Shown one piece after another: positions 7,482-15,646 of a stretch of 42,794 nt of DNA. Source of the DNA: Streptomyces muensis (lineage in GTDB: Bacteria > Actinomycetota > Actinomycetes > Streptomycetales > Streptomycetaceae). Location: assembly GCF_021474425.1 (NCBI RefSeq), contig NZ_JAKEIP010000051.1, positions 1 to 42,794 of the forward strand, in the 5' to 3' direction. Made by a program: the position numbers and the translations under genes. Numbering within the stretch: position 1 is the first letter of the stretch; the number at the start of each line of letters is the position of its first letter. The notes beneath the pieces are model-generated. The model had not been told where the DNA came from. It saw only the letters and a list, made by a program, of their open reading frames with translations, and did no database searches.

Positions 7482-8291
7482 CTACGTCGACGTGGGATAC
7501 CCGGCGAGGACGTCGAGCAACCCGCGCACCCTGTCCGTCACCTCGGCCACGGAGCGACGGGAGCAGTCGACGCGGTACACGGTGATGTCGGGCCGGATCT
7601 CCCGCAGCCACGTCAGCACCGCGTCATAACGCTGCCGCGTCGCCGACAGGAACGCCGCAGTCTCATGGAGTTCGCTGCCTCGCGTGCGTTCCCCTGTGCG
7701 TCGCAGCGCCTCTGGCACCGGCAGGTCGAACAGCAGGACACCGTGCGGCAGAGCGACGCCGAACCGCCGGCTCAGCACGTCCAGGATCTCCCGCCGCGGC
7801 CGCGTCCCCAACCTCAGCAGCTCAGTGCCCAGCGGCCAGGGATCCGTACTCCCCGAACACGTCCGGAGCCAGTCGCGCACAGCCCGCGCGGCGTCCGGGT
7901 CCTGCCTGTGCCACCATGCCTCCACATCGCCGCCGGGATCGGGGTGCGCTTCGATACGCCCGAACAACGGCAGGTACACGAGTGGGTCGATAAGTGGGTG
8001 GCGGTCAGCGAGCAGGAACCGGCTCCGGCCCACCGCCTGCCGCTCCGACGGGCCGTACAGGCACAACTGCAGGTACAGCACGGCGACCTTGAGCTGCACT
8101 CTGCCCAGTGCGTCCGCCGCCGCCGAGGCGCCGGCCAGCGCCGTGGACAGGTCGGCACAGGGGCTTCGCGGGTCCTCGTGGGCCCGTATGGCGTGGATGA
8201 CCGCGATGTCGTCCCGCTCGTGCAGGTGGCGCAGCACCGTGGTCTTGCCGGTGCCGTCAATGCCGACCACCGCTGCCCGCGTCTGCTTCAT
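7482..8291 (-). CDS. Thymidylate-kinase-like P-loop kinase
   Basis: Predicted 269-residue cytoplasmic P-loop protein. Walker A is GIDGTGKTT (10-18), and the LLADRHPLIDPLVY segment supplies the DR-type motif of thymidylate-kinase-like phosphotransferases. LFDLPVPEALRRTGER is the usual base-binding/lid region. At 269 residues it is longer than housekeeping thymidylate kinases (about 210). It is the last gene of the lasso operon, beginning one base after the stop of the reductase-kinase fusion, so it is probably a dedicated small-molecule or metabolite kinase rather than the primary dTMP kinase. The acceptor is unknown. A phosphorylated intermediate or product of the neighbouring enzymes is an inference. 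Confidence 0.7.
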   Translation of the reverse strand: MKQTRAAVVGIDGTGKTTVLRHLHERDDIAVIHAIRAHEDPRSPCADLSTALAGASAAADALGRVQLKVAVLYLQLCLYGPSERQAVGRSRFLLADRHPLIDPLVYLPLFGRIEAHPDPGGDVEAWWHRQDPDAARAVRDWLRTCSGSTDPWPLGTELLRLGTRPRREILDVLSRRFGVALPHGVLLFDLPVPEALRRTGERTRGSELHETAAFLSATRQRYDAVLTWLREIRPDITVYRVDCSRRSVAEVTDRVRGLLDVLAGYPTST

Positions 8292-8292
8292 C

Positions 8293-10635
8293 TCACCCGC
8301 CGTCCTGTGCCTGTTCGAGGTGCCACAGGCGAAACGCGGTCCGCGTCAGCCGCGGCAGGAAGCCGAACTCACGCTGGGTGTGCCCGGCGGCGTACAGCGC
8401 CAGACGGGTCGTCAGGAACTCCCGCAGGGCGAGCCGGTAGCCACGCCGCCAGTCGCAGCCGGCGACCAGCGCCGCCGCTGCCGGCGACACCGCCGCCACC
8501 GCCCGCGCGTGCACCGTCAGGAAGCGGTCCACGTCGGCCGCGGTCGCGTCCGGGGGCAGGGTGAACGCCAGCAGTTCCACAACGTCTCGCTGGGGCAGGC
8601 CGACGGTGGCGAGTTCCCAGTCGTAGGCAACCACCCTCCCGTCCTGGACCGCGATGTTGCGCGGGTTGAGGTCGTTGTGGATCAGTGTCCGGGGTAATGC
8701 GTACAGCTCCTGCGTCCAGTGCTCGGCCTCCTCGATGATGCCGAGCAGGAGACCCTCGCGACGGGGGTCCAGCAGGCCTGGCAGGTCCGCGGCGGCGTGC
8801 CGCACCAGCGCCTCCCACAGCTCACGGGACTTGGCCAGGTGCGCCGGCTCCGGGACCCGGTGCAGCCAGCCGTCGGCAAGCAGGTCCTGGTCGTGGCCGA
8901 GCCAATGTCCGTGGACCCGGGCGACGGCGCGCAGTACAGCGTCGATCCGGTTGTGGGCCCATGGGCCGCCGTCGTCGCGTAGCCGTTCCATGAGGATGAC
9001 GTAGGCCTCGCGCTCGTCGTCCTCCAGCAGGCCGTAGCAGCGCGGGAGCAAGTCCGTCAGCGCGCTCTCCGTACGCCGGTACACCGACAGCTCACGGCGG
9101 TGGGCATCGGTGAACTCGGCGTCGGGACCCCAGCGGCTCCAGGCCCGGTGCACCTCCGGTCCGCACAGCGAGAGCACCTTCGCGATGCCGGCGACGATGT
9201 CCTCCCCGCGCGGCTTGATCTTCGCCACCAGGTCGACCGTGACAGGTGTGCCCCCACCGGGGGTCCAAGTCACCGTCAGCGGGTGGAGGCCGGTGACCTT
9301 GCGGCGCTCGGCGAGCGCACCGAGCTCGCTGGAGATCCCGTCGCCGACCAGCTGCGGGGCCTGCTTCACCCGGGCCACGTGCAGGCCTGGATCTCCGAGC
9401 CCTTGCGCGAGGACCGGTTGCAGCAGCGCCGCGTCGAGGTCGCCGGCCTGGAGGAAGTCGACGCGCCGGGCTCGGCCGAGCCGCTGGTGCGCTTCGGCGA
9501 ACTGGCCGCTGACCACCGCCGACATGGTCGATACGTCGAGGGCGAGGGCGAACCCGGCGACGATCTCCGCGAACCGGCGTACGCCGCCCGCTCCTGCGCA
9601 GCCGAGCGTCGTGAGCAGGTCACGCTGGTGCGGCAGCGCCGTGCCGCCACCGACGGTGCCGACGACCAGGTTGGGCAGCAGGATCGTGGCGACCAGGTCG
9701 TCGCCGTCCATCTCCAGGGAGAAGATCGACACCCCTGACTCGTGGACGCAGGCCACGTCCTGGCCCGTCGCCACGAACAGCGCCGCCACGATGTTGGCCG
9801 CGTTGACACCGTAGCCGGTCGTTCCGCCCTGCTGCGCCCCGAGGACCGTCGTGACATGGCTTTTGACCATGGCCTCCGGCGCGGTCTTGAGGACGGCGGC
9901 CACCACGTCGCGACGCAGCCGGCACTCGGCGGTCACCCGGGTGCCGCGGCCGGACAGCAGGGATGCGGCGGTGACCTTCTTGTCGCCGCTGAGGTTGCCC
10001 TCCAGCAGCATGGCCCGGGGGCGCAGGCCGTCCTCGCCGGCGAGCGCGTCGGTCAGCCAGCGGCAGATCTGCCAGGTCGCCGCCGTGGTCATGTTCTGCC
10101 CGGCGGCGTCCGCGGTCTCGAAGACGAAGCGGACGTGCAGGTGACGGCCGATCTGGTACGGATCGACGTCGACCAGGCGGGCGTGGCGGGACACCAGGCG
10201 GACCTGCTCGTCGAGTCGGCCGCGCTGCTCATGCAGCCAGCCGGTGAAGCGCTGCGCGGTGGCGATGTCGGGGAACTCGAAGGCGGGCGCCCTGGTCATC
10301 CGCTGCGCGAGCACCTTCGTCACCACACCTCCGGACTGCGTGAGGGCGCGGGCGCCGCGAGACGCGGACGCGACGAGCGCGCCCTCGGTCGTGGCCAGCG
10401 GAGCCGTGACATTCCCGCGTGCCGCGTCCCCCACGAACAACAGGGGGCCGGCGAGGCCCACGGGCACCTCGACCGAACCGACGAAGTTCTCCACGTTGCC
10501 GACCAGGTTCTGCGCGTTCAGGCCGGTGGTCTCCAGCGACTCCAGCTCTGTGCCACTGCGCTCGCGCAGCCAGGCCAGGCGCTGTCTGCGGGCGGCTTCG
10601 GTGTACTGCCCTCGGCCGGGGATGACGTCGGTCAT
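8293..10635 (-). CDS. HMG-CoA reductase fused to an APH-type kinase
   Basis: Predicted 780-residue bifunctional protein. Residues 1-395 are an HMG-CoA reductase with all four catalytic residues in family context: Glu84 (ATTEGALVAS), Lys219 (LSGDKKV), Asp293 (GQDVACV) and His383 (AEAHQRLGR). ENFVGSVEVPVGLAGPL (50-65) and VGTVGGGTALP (325-335) are further signatures. The reductase uses NAD(P)H to reduce HMG-CoA to mevalonate or to act on a similar thioester. Residues about 460-775 are an aminoglycoside-phosphotransferase/choline-kinase-like fold with an ATP lysine (LVAKIK), the catalytic loop HNDLNPRN (His653, Asp655, Asn660) and the metal-binding Asp672. I know of no standard enzyme with this fusion. 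The ATGA overlap with the GH3 gene fixes the start. No other mevalonate-pathway gene is present, so a tailoring role is inferred. Confidence 0.85.
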   Translation of the reverse strand: MTDVIPGRGQYTEAARRQRLAWLRERSGTELESLETTGLNAQNLVGNVENFVGSVEVPVGLAGPLLFVGDAARGNVTAPLATTEGALVASASRGARALTQSGGVVTKVLAQRMTRAPAFEFPDIATAQRFTGWLHEQRGRLDEQVRLVSRHARLVDVDPYQIGRHLHVRFVFETADAAGQNMTTAATWQICRWLTDALAGEDGLRPRAMLLEGNLSGDKKVTAASLLSGRGTRVTAECRLRRDVVAAVLKTAPEAMVKSHVTTVLGAQQGGTTGYGVNAANIVAALFVATGQDVACVHESGVSIFSLEMDGDDLVATILLPNLVVGTVGGGTALPHQRDLLTTLGCAGAGGVRRFAEIVAGFALALDVSTMSAVVSGQFAEAHQRLGRARRVDFLQAGDLDAALLQPVLAQGLGDPGLHVARVKQAPQLVGDGISSELGALAERRKVTGLHPLTVTWTPGGGTPVTVDLVAKIKPRGEDIVAGIAKVLSLCGPEVHRAWSRWGPDAEFTDAHRRELSVYRRTESALTDLLPRCYGLLEDDEREAYVILMERLRDDGGPWAHNRIDAVLRAVARVHGHWLGHDQDLLADGWLHRVPEPAHLAKSRELWEALVRHAAADLPGLLDPRREGLLLGIIEEAEHWTQELYALPRTLIHNDLNPRNIAVQDGRVVAYDWELATVGLPQRDVVELLAFTLPPDATAADVDRFLTVHARAVAAVSPAAAALVAGCDWRRGYRLALREFLTTRLALYAAGHTQREFGFLPRLTRTAFRLWHLEQAQDGG

Positions 10636-12266
10636 GCGGCGGCCTCCGGCCGGGTGGCGGTAATCCTCGCCCACGCGTTCTCGTCGGGCAGGAAGACCCG
10701 GTCCTTGACCCGAGGCGGGCGTTGCCCGGCGCGCACGGCGCGTTCCCACTCCCGCAGAAAGGCGTCCTCGTGCACGGTGATCACCTCGGCCGGTGCGATC
10801 AGCCCGGACTGCCGTCCGGCCCGGTAACCGTGGCACTGCTCCGTCAGCCGCGCGTCAAGAGCCGTGGCCAGCTCCGGTGCCGCCGGCCCCGCGAAGGCGA
10901 CGGCGACCTGGTAGCGCCCGCCCTTCCCGTGCCCTTCGGCAGCGAGGTGAAAGGTCGCGTTACGGATTTCCGCGCCGGTGTCCAGACAGGCGGCGTGCAG
11001 CGCGCGGACGGCGGTGGCCTCGGTCAGGTTCTCTCCCGCCGCGGACCGGGTGATGTCGCGTCCCGCGTACTCGATGCGCGGCGTGCGGCCGGCCCGGCCC
11101 ACGACCCGGACCACGTCGGTGACGGCGCACCGGTACATCCCGCCGACATGGCTGAAGACGAGGTGGTAGTCCTGATGCTCCTCCAGCTCGGTGGCGAGCA
11201 GGGTCTGGCTGTCGGCGGTGACAGGCCCGTCAGCCGGGACGAACTCGTAAAGACAGCCCGGCAGGTACAGCGGCGCGCCGCGATGCCGGTCGACCGGAAC
11301 GGCGGCCGGTCCTTCGCAGGACGCGACCGGCGCGGAGAACAACTGGACCCCCGGTCCGTAGGTCTCCCGGACCCGCGGGAGGTAGAGGGAGGCGAGCGCG
11401 CTGTTCCAGACGATGATCGCCGTCAGCCGCGGCCACAGGTGGTACGGATGGACCGTGCCGAACGTCTTGGCGAAACGCTCGATCTCGTCGGCGCGTTCCG
11501 GGTTCGGTGTGGTGTGCGGGAGGCCGTCGAGGGTCCCGGCCCTGATGTCCTCCACGAGCCGGGGCCACAGTTCCCGCAGCTGGTACGGCAGGGCGGCGAC
11601 CATGGCCGGGTTGATGCCGATGAGCAACCGGATGTCCTGTTCCGCGGCGAGGCGCAACTTGTAGTAGGCACGGTCCCAGGGACCGGCCGCGGCCAGCTCG
11701 TCGGGGATGCGGCTCCACGCGGCGTCGTTGCCCGGGCCGACGGCCGAGTCCTCACCGAACTTGCGGTAGTCGACCTGGCTGGCGCCGATGTGTGGCTGGC
11801 CTTTCCTGGTCCGGGTGATCGGCGCGGTGGGGTCCTGCCACAGGTTCAGCACACCGTTCGGCACTGCGAGTGCCTGGGGCAGCGTCCGCAGCAACGGGGC
11901 GAAGGCGGCGTGGTAGAAGGGCAGGAAGGTCCGCCGCATGTAGGTGGGTGTGACCGGGATGTGCTTCTCCCGGCCGGTGCTCCCGCTGGACGAGAAGTAC
12001 ACGACCGGGTCGTCGGCGGTCAGCACGTTCTTCTCGCCGTCCATGGTCCGCTCGATCCACGGCATGAGTTCCGCATGGGTCCGGATCGGCACCGCCCGCC
12101 GCAGTTCGTCGACGGTGCGGACGGCGGCCAGCCCGTGCTCACGGCCGAAGGCCGTGTGCACGTTCTGCTGCAGGATGCCGGTGAGCAGGTCGTGCTGAAC
12201 CTCCTGGGGGTGGTTCAGGCTGTCCAGAAGTCGGCGGTGCTCCGCCAGCACGCTTTCGGCCTGCAT
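10632..12266 (-). CDS. GH3-family acyl-acid amido synthetase
   Basis: Predicted 544-residue ANL-superfamily ligase of the GH3 (auxin-responsive) type. GH3 enzymes adenylate a carboxylic acid and transfer the acyl group to an amine, usually an amino acid. The ATP-binding loop YFSSSGSTGREK is at 90-101. The GH3-like start (MQAESVLAEHRRLL), the MPWIERTMDGEKN stretch and the YHLVFSHVGGMYRCAVTDVVRV segment fit the family. The length is typical. It starts directly at the stop of the preceding gene and overlaps the next by ATGA, so it belongs to the lasso operon. The carboxyl group of the lasso peptide, or a small acid linked to the HMG-CoA-reductase product, are possible substrates (inference). It is not an NRPS adenylation domain: no carrier protein follows it. 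Confidence 0.8.
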   Translation of the reverse strand: MQAESVLAEHRRLLDSLNHPQEVQHDLLTGILQQNVHTAFGREHGLAAVRTVDELRRAVPIRTHAELMPWIERTMDGEKNVLTADDPVVYFSSSGSTGREKHIPVTPTYMRRTFLPFYHAAFAPLLRTLPQALAVPNGVLNLWQDPTAPITRTRKGQPHIGASQVDYRKFGEDSAVGPGNDAAWSRIPDELAAAGPWDRAYYKLRLAAEQDIRLLIGINPAMVAALPYQLRELWPRLVEDIRAGTLDGLPHTTPNPERADEIERFAKTFGTVHPYHLWPRLTAIIVWNSALASLYLPRVRETYGPGVQLFSAPVASCEGPAAVPVDRHRGAPLYLPGCLYEFVPADGPVTADSQTLLATELEEHQDYHLVFSHVGGMYRCAVTDVVRVVGRAGRTPRIEYAGRDITRSAAGENLTEATAVRALHAACLDTGAEIRNATFHLAAEGHGKGGRYQVAVAFAGPAAPELATALDARLTEQCHGYRAGRQSGLIAPAEVITVHEDAFLREWERAVRAGQRPPRVKDRVFLPDENAWARITATRPEAAA

Positions 12267-12992
12267 TCAGTCGCCTCCTTCGGGGCGGTTCGAGGTCAGC
12301 ACGCCGTACAGGCGCGGTCGGTCGGGTGCGGTCCCGCCGGCGATCCGCGTCTGGACAGAGCCGGCCCGGGTGGGGTCGAGGGCGTCGCGGAAGTCGGCTG
12401 TGCCGAGTGCGGGCCGGTGCTCGACACGGAGGATGTCGCCGGGGCGGACCAGCCCACGCAGCGCCGCCTCCGCGATCAGGTGATGCACGTGAACGAGGTA
12501 CTCGGTGGTGCTGACTCCACCGGTAGCGACCGCCGCGTCCACGACGTGCCCCGAGGGAGTTCCGGGGACGGCCACGGTCAGCGGCTCCTTCGGCACGTCG
12601 ATCAGCCCAGGGCCGCGGAAGGCACGCAGCAGACGCGACAGCGGCCGTAGCTCGCCGCGCGGTTGCGGTCCGTACCAGGCCAGGTCTCCGTCGGCCGTGG
12701 CGTACCGGTGCGGATGCCGGGCGGCCACGCTGTCGGGCCGGCCGGCGAGGTAGACGGTCCTGGTGAACGTCCGGTACCACCCGTCCGCCAGGTCGGCCGG
12801 GGTCGCCAGGGCGAAAGCGGCCGCGCCCGAGATGAACGCCGCCACGTCGAGATCGGCCACGGCGACGGCGACGGTCAGCCCGCGCTGGACCGCGCGGTCG
12901 CCCAGCCCGTCCCCGACGGCCCGCGCCCGGGCCTGCGCGGCGGCTGTCAGCAGCTCGGTGTCGGTCGGCTCCACGGTCGGCGTCCCGCTCAT
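12267..12992 (-). CDS. Unrecognised 241-residue operon protein
   Basis: I do not recognise this family. The protein is predicted to be soluble, Ala/Val/Arg-rich, with no signal peptide and no convincing membrane helix. Visible blocks are an N-terminal helical stretch (LLTAAAQARARAVGDGL), an alternating hydrophobic strand (VAVAVADLDVAAFI), GWYRTFTRTVYLAG, a LAWYGPQPRGELRPLSRLL segment, and a later TTEYLVHVHHLIAEAALRGLVRPG region with paired His residues. It sits between another unrecognised gene (ATGA overlap) and the GH3 ligase (directly abutting), so it should be co-translated with the lasso tailoring enzymes. An accessory or acyl-binding role beside GH3 is only a guess. Confidence 0.6.
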   Translation of the reverse strand: MSGTPTVEPTDTELLTAAAQARARAVGDGLGDRAVQRGLTVAVAVADLDVAAFISGAAAFALATPADLADGWYRTFTRTVYLAGRPDSVAARHPHRYATADGDLAWYGPQPRGELRPLSRLLRAFRGPGLIDVPKEPLTVAVPGTPSGHVVDAAVATGGVSTTEYLVHVHHLIAEAALRGLVRPGDILRVEHRPALGTADFRDALDPTRAGSVQTRIAGGTAPDRPRLYGVLTSNRPEGGD

Positions 12993-14119
12993 GTGTAGAT
13001 CGCCCGGAGCGCGGGGACGAGCGGGACGGCCTGTTTGCCGAGCAGGGACACCGTCAGCCGGTACGGGTCGACGTAACCCAACTGGGCCTGCAACCGGGAG
13101 AGGGCGGCCGTCAGCCGGGCGGCCGTTTCATCGTGGCCGCCCGGCGGCCGGTCGAGCAGGCGAGCGGCGCGCCCCACGCATCGGCGCAGCAGGTGCATCC
13201 GGAACGACTGCACGGAGCGCCGGTGCAGCACTCCGGCGAAGTACAGCCGCATCCCGAGCCGGTACGCGGCCCGGCCCGCCGTGCCCGAGACGGAGGAGAG
13301 GTCGGCGAGCGTCGCTCCCTTCCAGCCTCCGTACCGGCTCGAACGCACTGTTCCGCCGAGCGGCACCCTGCCGAGGGCGACACGTACCACCCGCGCCCCG
13401 AACCCGGTCAGCAGGCGGTCCAGCAACAGGTAGTCGGCGGTGAGGTCGTGGTCGTGGACGAGCAGGAACGTCCGGTCCTCACGGATCATCGGGATCAGCT
13501 CACGCAGGATCGGCAGCAGGTAGTTGGGATGCCCGTCGCTGCCGATCAGCTGCCGCACCGGCATGCCCCAGCGGGGGCCGTCCAGATAGACGGGGCCGCC
13601 GAAGCGCCGGTGGTCGATCAGCAGGCCCCGGTCGGCCAGAGCGGCGACCGTCGTCGCGGCCGTGGCGGCCAGCGGACGGTCGTCGGCGAGTCCCAGGTCC
13701 CCGACGCCCAGTAACTCCAGCTCGTCGCGCCACAGTTCGAGCATCCGGCGGCCGGCGGGGTGGATCCAGCCGGCCGTGTCGGCGCGGGCCAGGTAGCCGT
13801 CGAGGGCCCGGGGGTCGGGTTCCCTGCGCTCGGCGTGGAAACGGACGTACCGCTCGCCAATCCGGGTCGCCGACTCACCGCTCCAGTCCGTGTCCGGCTC
13901 GGTGAGGTCGAGGTGGTGCCAGAACGCCGCCGACTGGGTGGTGAGCGTGGCCATGCGGTTGTTCCACACCAGTCGCACTCCGGTGACCTGGGCGCTCGCC
14001 TTGACGAGTACGTCGGTCCACAGCAGACCTTTGACGTGGGTCGGCGTGAGCGGTTTCGTCGGGGTGATCGTCACCGGTGCCACGACGAGTTCGGGCAGCG
14101 CATCGGGCACCTGGTTCAC
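12989..14119 (-). CDS. Unrecognised 376-residue operon protein
   Basis: I cannot assign a family. The GTG start at 14119 overlaps the dioxygenase stop (GTGA); longer upstream starts would run deep into that gene. The protein opens with VVAPVTITPTKPLTPTHVKGLLW, a conspicuous Pro/Thr/His-rich entry, then LVWNNRMATLTTQSAAFWHHLDL. The middle holds FLLVHDHDLTADYLLLDRLL, a strand-turn-helix with clustered His/Asp residues, then GGTVRSSRYGGWKGATLADLSS. The C-terminus is basic and helical. The His/Asp clusters could bind metal or be catalytic, and the HVKG entry loosely recalls nucleotide-binding proteins, but neither is firm. Tight coupling to the dioxygenase and GH3 genes points to lasso tailoring. 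Confidence 0.6.
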   Translation of the reverse strand: MNQVPDALPELVVAPVTITPTKPLTPTHVKGLLWTDVLVKASAQVTGVRLVWNNRMATLTTQSAAFWHHLDLTEPDTDWSGESATRIGERYVRFHAERREPDPRALDGYLARADTAGWIHPAGRRMLELWRDELELLGVGDLGLADDRPLAATAATTVAALADRGLLIDHRRFGGPVYLDGPRWGMPVRQLIGSDGHPNYLLPILRELIPMIREDRTFLLVHDHDLTADYLLLDRLLTGFGARVVRVALGRVPLGGTVRSSRYGGWKGATLADLSSVSGTAGRAAYRLGMRLYFAGVLHRRSVQSFRMHLLRRCVGRAARLLDRPPGGHDETAARLTAALSRLQAQLGYVDPYRLTVSLLGKQAVPLVPALRAIYT

Positions 14120-14982
14120 TTCTCCCCGGCGATGGTGATCCGGCGCGTCGTCTTGATCTGGCCCCTCGGGGCCGGGACGGCCTTGTGCATGACGGAGGCG
14201 TTGTCCCATACGAGCAGGTCACCCGCGGTCCAGCGATGGCGGTACACGTTGGAGGGCGCCGTCGCGGTGTCGTACAGCAGACCCAGCAGTTCCCGGCTCT
14301 CGGAGTCAGGCTTTCCCACGACGTCGCTCAGCCAGTGCTGGTTGAGGTGCAGGGCCCTGCGGCCCGTCTCGGGGTCCTCGGCGACCAGGGGGCGGGTGAA
14401 GTCGTACAGGTGGTCGAGTTGTCTTCGCCGGTCTTCCTCGGAGAGGGTGACCGTCCGCATCATGACCGCCCGCTCCATGTCGCGGGCGGCGATCTGCCGG
14501 CACGGGTAGTTGCCGAGCAGACCTGGCAGGGACTCCCGTACGGCGTCCGGCAGGAGCAGATAGGCCCGTCGCATGTCCGCGAAGAGCGTCTCGCCCTCGT
14601 CCTGCGGTGCCTCCTCGCAGTAGAGGAGCGTCACCGACGTGGGGACCTCGGCGAAGGATCCGTCGGCGTGCCAGTACTGGCCGCCCGCGTTCGCGCCGCG
14701 GCCGCGTACGTTCGTCTGCAGTCTCATGTGCGCGTGGCCGGGCACCTGGTGTTCGGCCGGGAAGACGGGTTCGGGCCGGCCGAACCAGTGTGCGAAGGCG
14801 CTGTAGGCGTCGTTGTCGTCCGGGAATCCCGTGAAGTGGAGGACCCCGAACTCCCGCAGCAGCGCCCGGACGGTCGGCCTGGCCAGGTTGCCGGGGCCGG
14901 AACCGGCCGGTGAGAAGCCGTCGATCCGCAGTCCGAGACCGTACTCGGTCAGTCCTGTCATCAGCATGGGCGACCTGTTCAT
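14116..14982 (-). CDS. TauD/TfdA-type Fe(II)/2-oxoglutarate dioxygenase, probable lasso hydroxylase
   Basis: Predicted 288-residue non-heme iron oxygenase. The facial triad is visible: His105 and Asp107 in YWHADGSF, and the distal His266 in VMHKA. Arg280 or Arg281 in TTRRITI would bind the 2-oxoglutarate carboxylate. GVLHFTGFP and TAGDLLVWDNASVMH are typical TauD/GAB-like segments, and the length fits the family. It starts at an ATGA overlap with the lasso peptidase gene. The enzyme CanE of the canucin cluster is a known Fe/2-oxoglutarate lasso hydroxylase acting on a C-terminal Asp. The core predicted here also ends in Asp, so beta-hydroxylation of that residue is the leading inference. Free amino-acid hydroxylation is an alternative. 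Confidence 0.85.
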   Translation of the reverse strand: MNRSPMLMTGLTEYGLGLRIDGFSPAGSGPGNLARPTVRALLREFGVLHFTGFPDDNDAYSAFAHWFGRPEPVFPAEHQVPGHAHMRLQTNVRGRGANAGGQYWHADGSFAEVPTSVTLLYCEEAPQDEGETLFADMRRAYLLLPDAVRESLPGLLGNYPCRQIAARDMERAVMMRTVTLSEEDRRRQLDHLYDFTRPLVAEDPETGRRALHLNQHWLSDVVGKPDSESRELLGLLYDTATAPSNVYRHRWTAGDLLVWDNASVMHKAVPAPRGQIKTTRRITIAGEK

Positions 14983-15392
14983 GGCGGTGGTACCCGCATT
15001 AGCACGGTGTGGTAGCCGGGCGGGTACGGCTCGTCGACGGGTTCACCGTCGACCTCGACCCAGGCGTGCGCGAGGAAGGGGACGACCCGCACGCCGGAAC
15101 ACCAGGTGGGCCAGTGCCCCCGTACCCGGCACAGCAGTGCGGTGGCGATCGAGCGCTGGACGCATCCCTCGCCCGCGCAGGAGACGCTCACCGCGACGAC
15201 GGCCCGGCGGCTGCGCCGCGCCTCCTCGACGGTCGCGGGCCGTGCCCCCCTGCGCAGGAACAGCAGCACCTTGCGGATCCGCGCCGGTGGCTGGTGCATG
15301 AGCAGCCGCGCCGCGGCAGCGGCGAGCCAGGGCAGGGGACGGTGGTGCAGCGGTAGGCGCACCCGTTCCGTGATGGCGACGGGAGTGCTCAT
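14979..15392 (-). CDS. Lasso peptide leader peptidase B2
   Basis: Predicted 137-residue transglutaminase-like cysteine protease that cuts the leader from the lasso precursor. The catalytic Cys77 lies in GEGCVQRSIATALL and the catalytic His109 in FLAHAWVEVDGEPVDEP; Asp115 or Asp120 completes the triad. The N-terminal basic helix (LPWLAAAAARLL) is also typical of stand-alone B2 proteins. Its length matches split B2 enzymes, which work with a separate B1 recognition protein. The gene overlaps B1 upstream and the dioxygenase downstream by ATGA, which supports co-translation. B2 acts together with B1 and cyclase C in the cytoplasm. Confidence 0.92.
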   Translation of the reverse strand: MSTPVAITERVRLPLHHRPLPWLAAAAARLLMHQPPARIRKVLLFLRRGARPATVEEARRSRRAVVAVSVSCAGEGCVQRSIATALLCRVRGHWPTWCSGVRVVPFLAHAWVEVDGEPVDEPYPPGYHTVLMRVPPP

Positions 15393-15646
15393 GCCCGCAC
15401 CAGTCCCGCCTGCCGCAGCTTCTCCAGGAGCGCGCGTACATCTCCCTCGGCCCGCTCGGGCGGCACCCGTGTGCCGTTCGCGGCCGTGGCTCCCGCCTGC
15501 GCGGCGGTCTGGCCGGCCAGCAGGGCGCTCAGCACCCTGGCGCCAGAACCGTTGAGCTGCCAGTAGCGCCCGGACCGTTCGTCGAGCAGCACGGCCCCGC
15601 TCTCGGTCTCGGCCAGTGACACCCCGTCAGCCAGGCTGATGGACAC
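15389..15646 (-). CDS. Lasso peptide RRE protein B1 (PqqD-like)
   Basis: Predicted 85-residue winged-helix RiPP recognition element. The pattern GAVLLDERSGRYWQLNGSGARVL (18-40), followed by two helices ending in LLEKLRQAGLV, is the PqqD/lasso B1 signature. B1 binds the YxxPxL-type motif of the precursor leader (here YEIPEL) and delivers it to the B2 peptidase. The start overlaps the end of the cyclase gene by 20 bases, and the stop overlaps B2 by ATGA. The discrete B1/B2 arrangement is typical of actinobacterial lasso clusters. Confidence 0.9.
   Translation of the reverse strand: MSISLADGVSLAETESGAVLLDERSGRYWQLNGSGARVLSALLAGQTAAQAGATAANGTRVPPERAEGDVRALLEKLRQAGLVRA

Noticed and set aside
8293..10635. 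HMG-CoA reductase as part of a mevalonate or terpene cluster
   Set aside because: No HMG-CoA synthase, mevalonate kinase, decarboxylase, isomerase or terpene synthase is in the window, and the fused kinase is APH-type, not GHMP-type.
10722..12650. A 642-codon + strand frame opposite the GH3 gene
   Set aside because: It is a shadow of the GH3 and neighbouring genes, which have matching motifs and overlapping starts and stops.
12989..14209. The longer form of the 376-residue protein starting at 14209
   Set aside because: It would run 94 bases into the dioxygenase gene; GTG 14119 gives the usual stop/start overlap.
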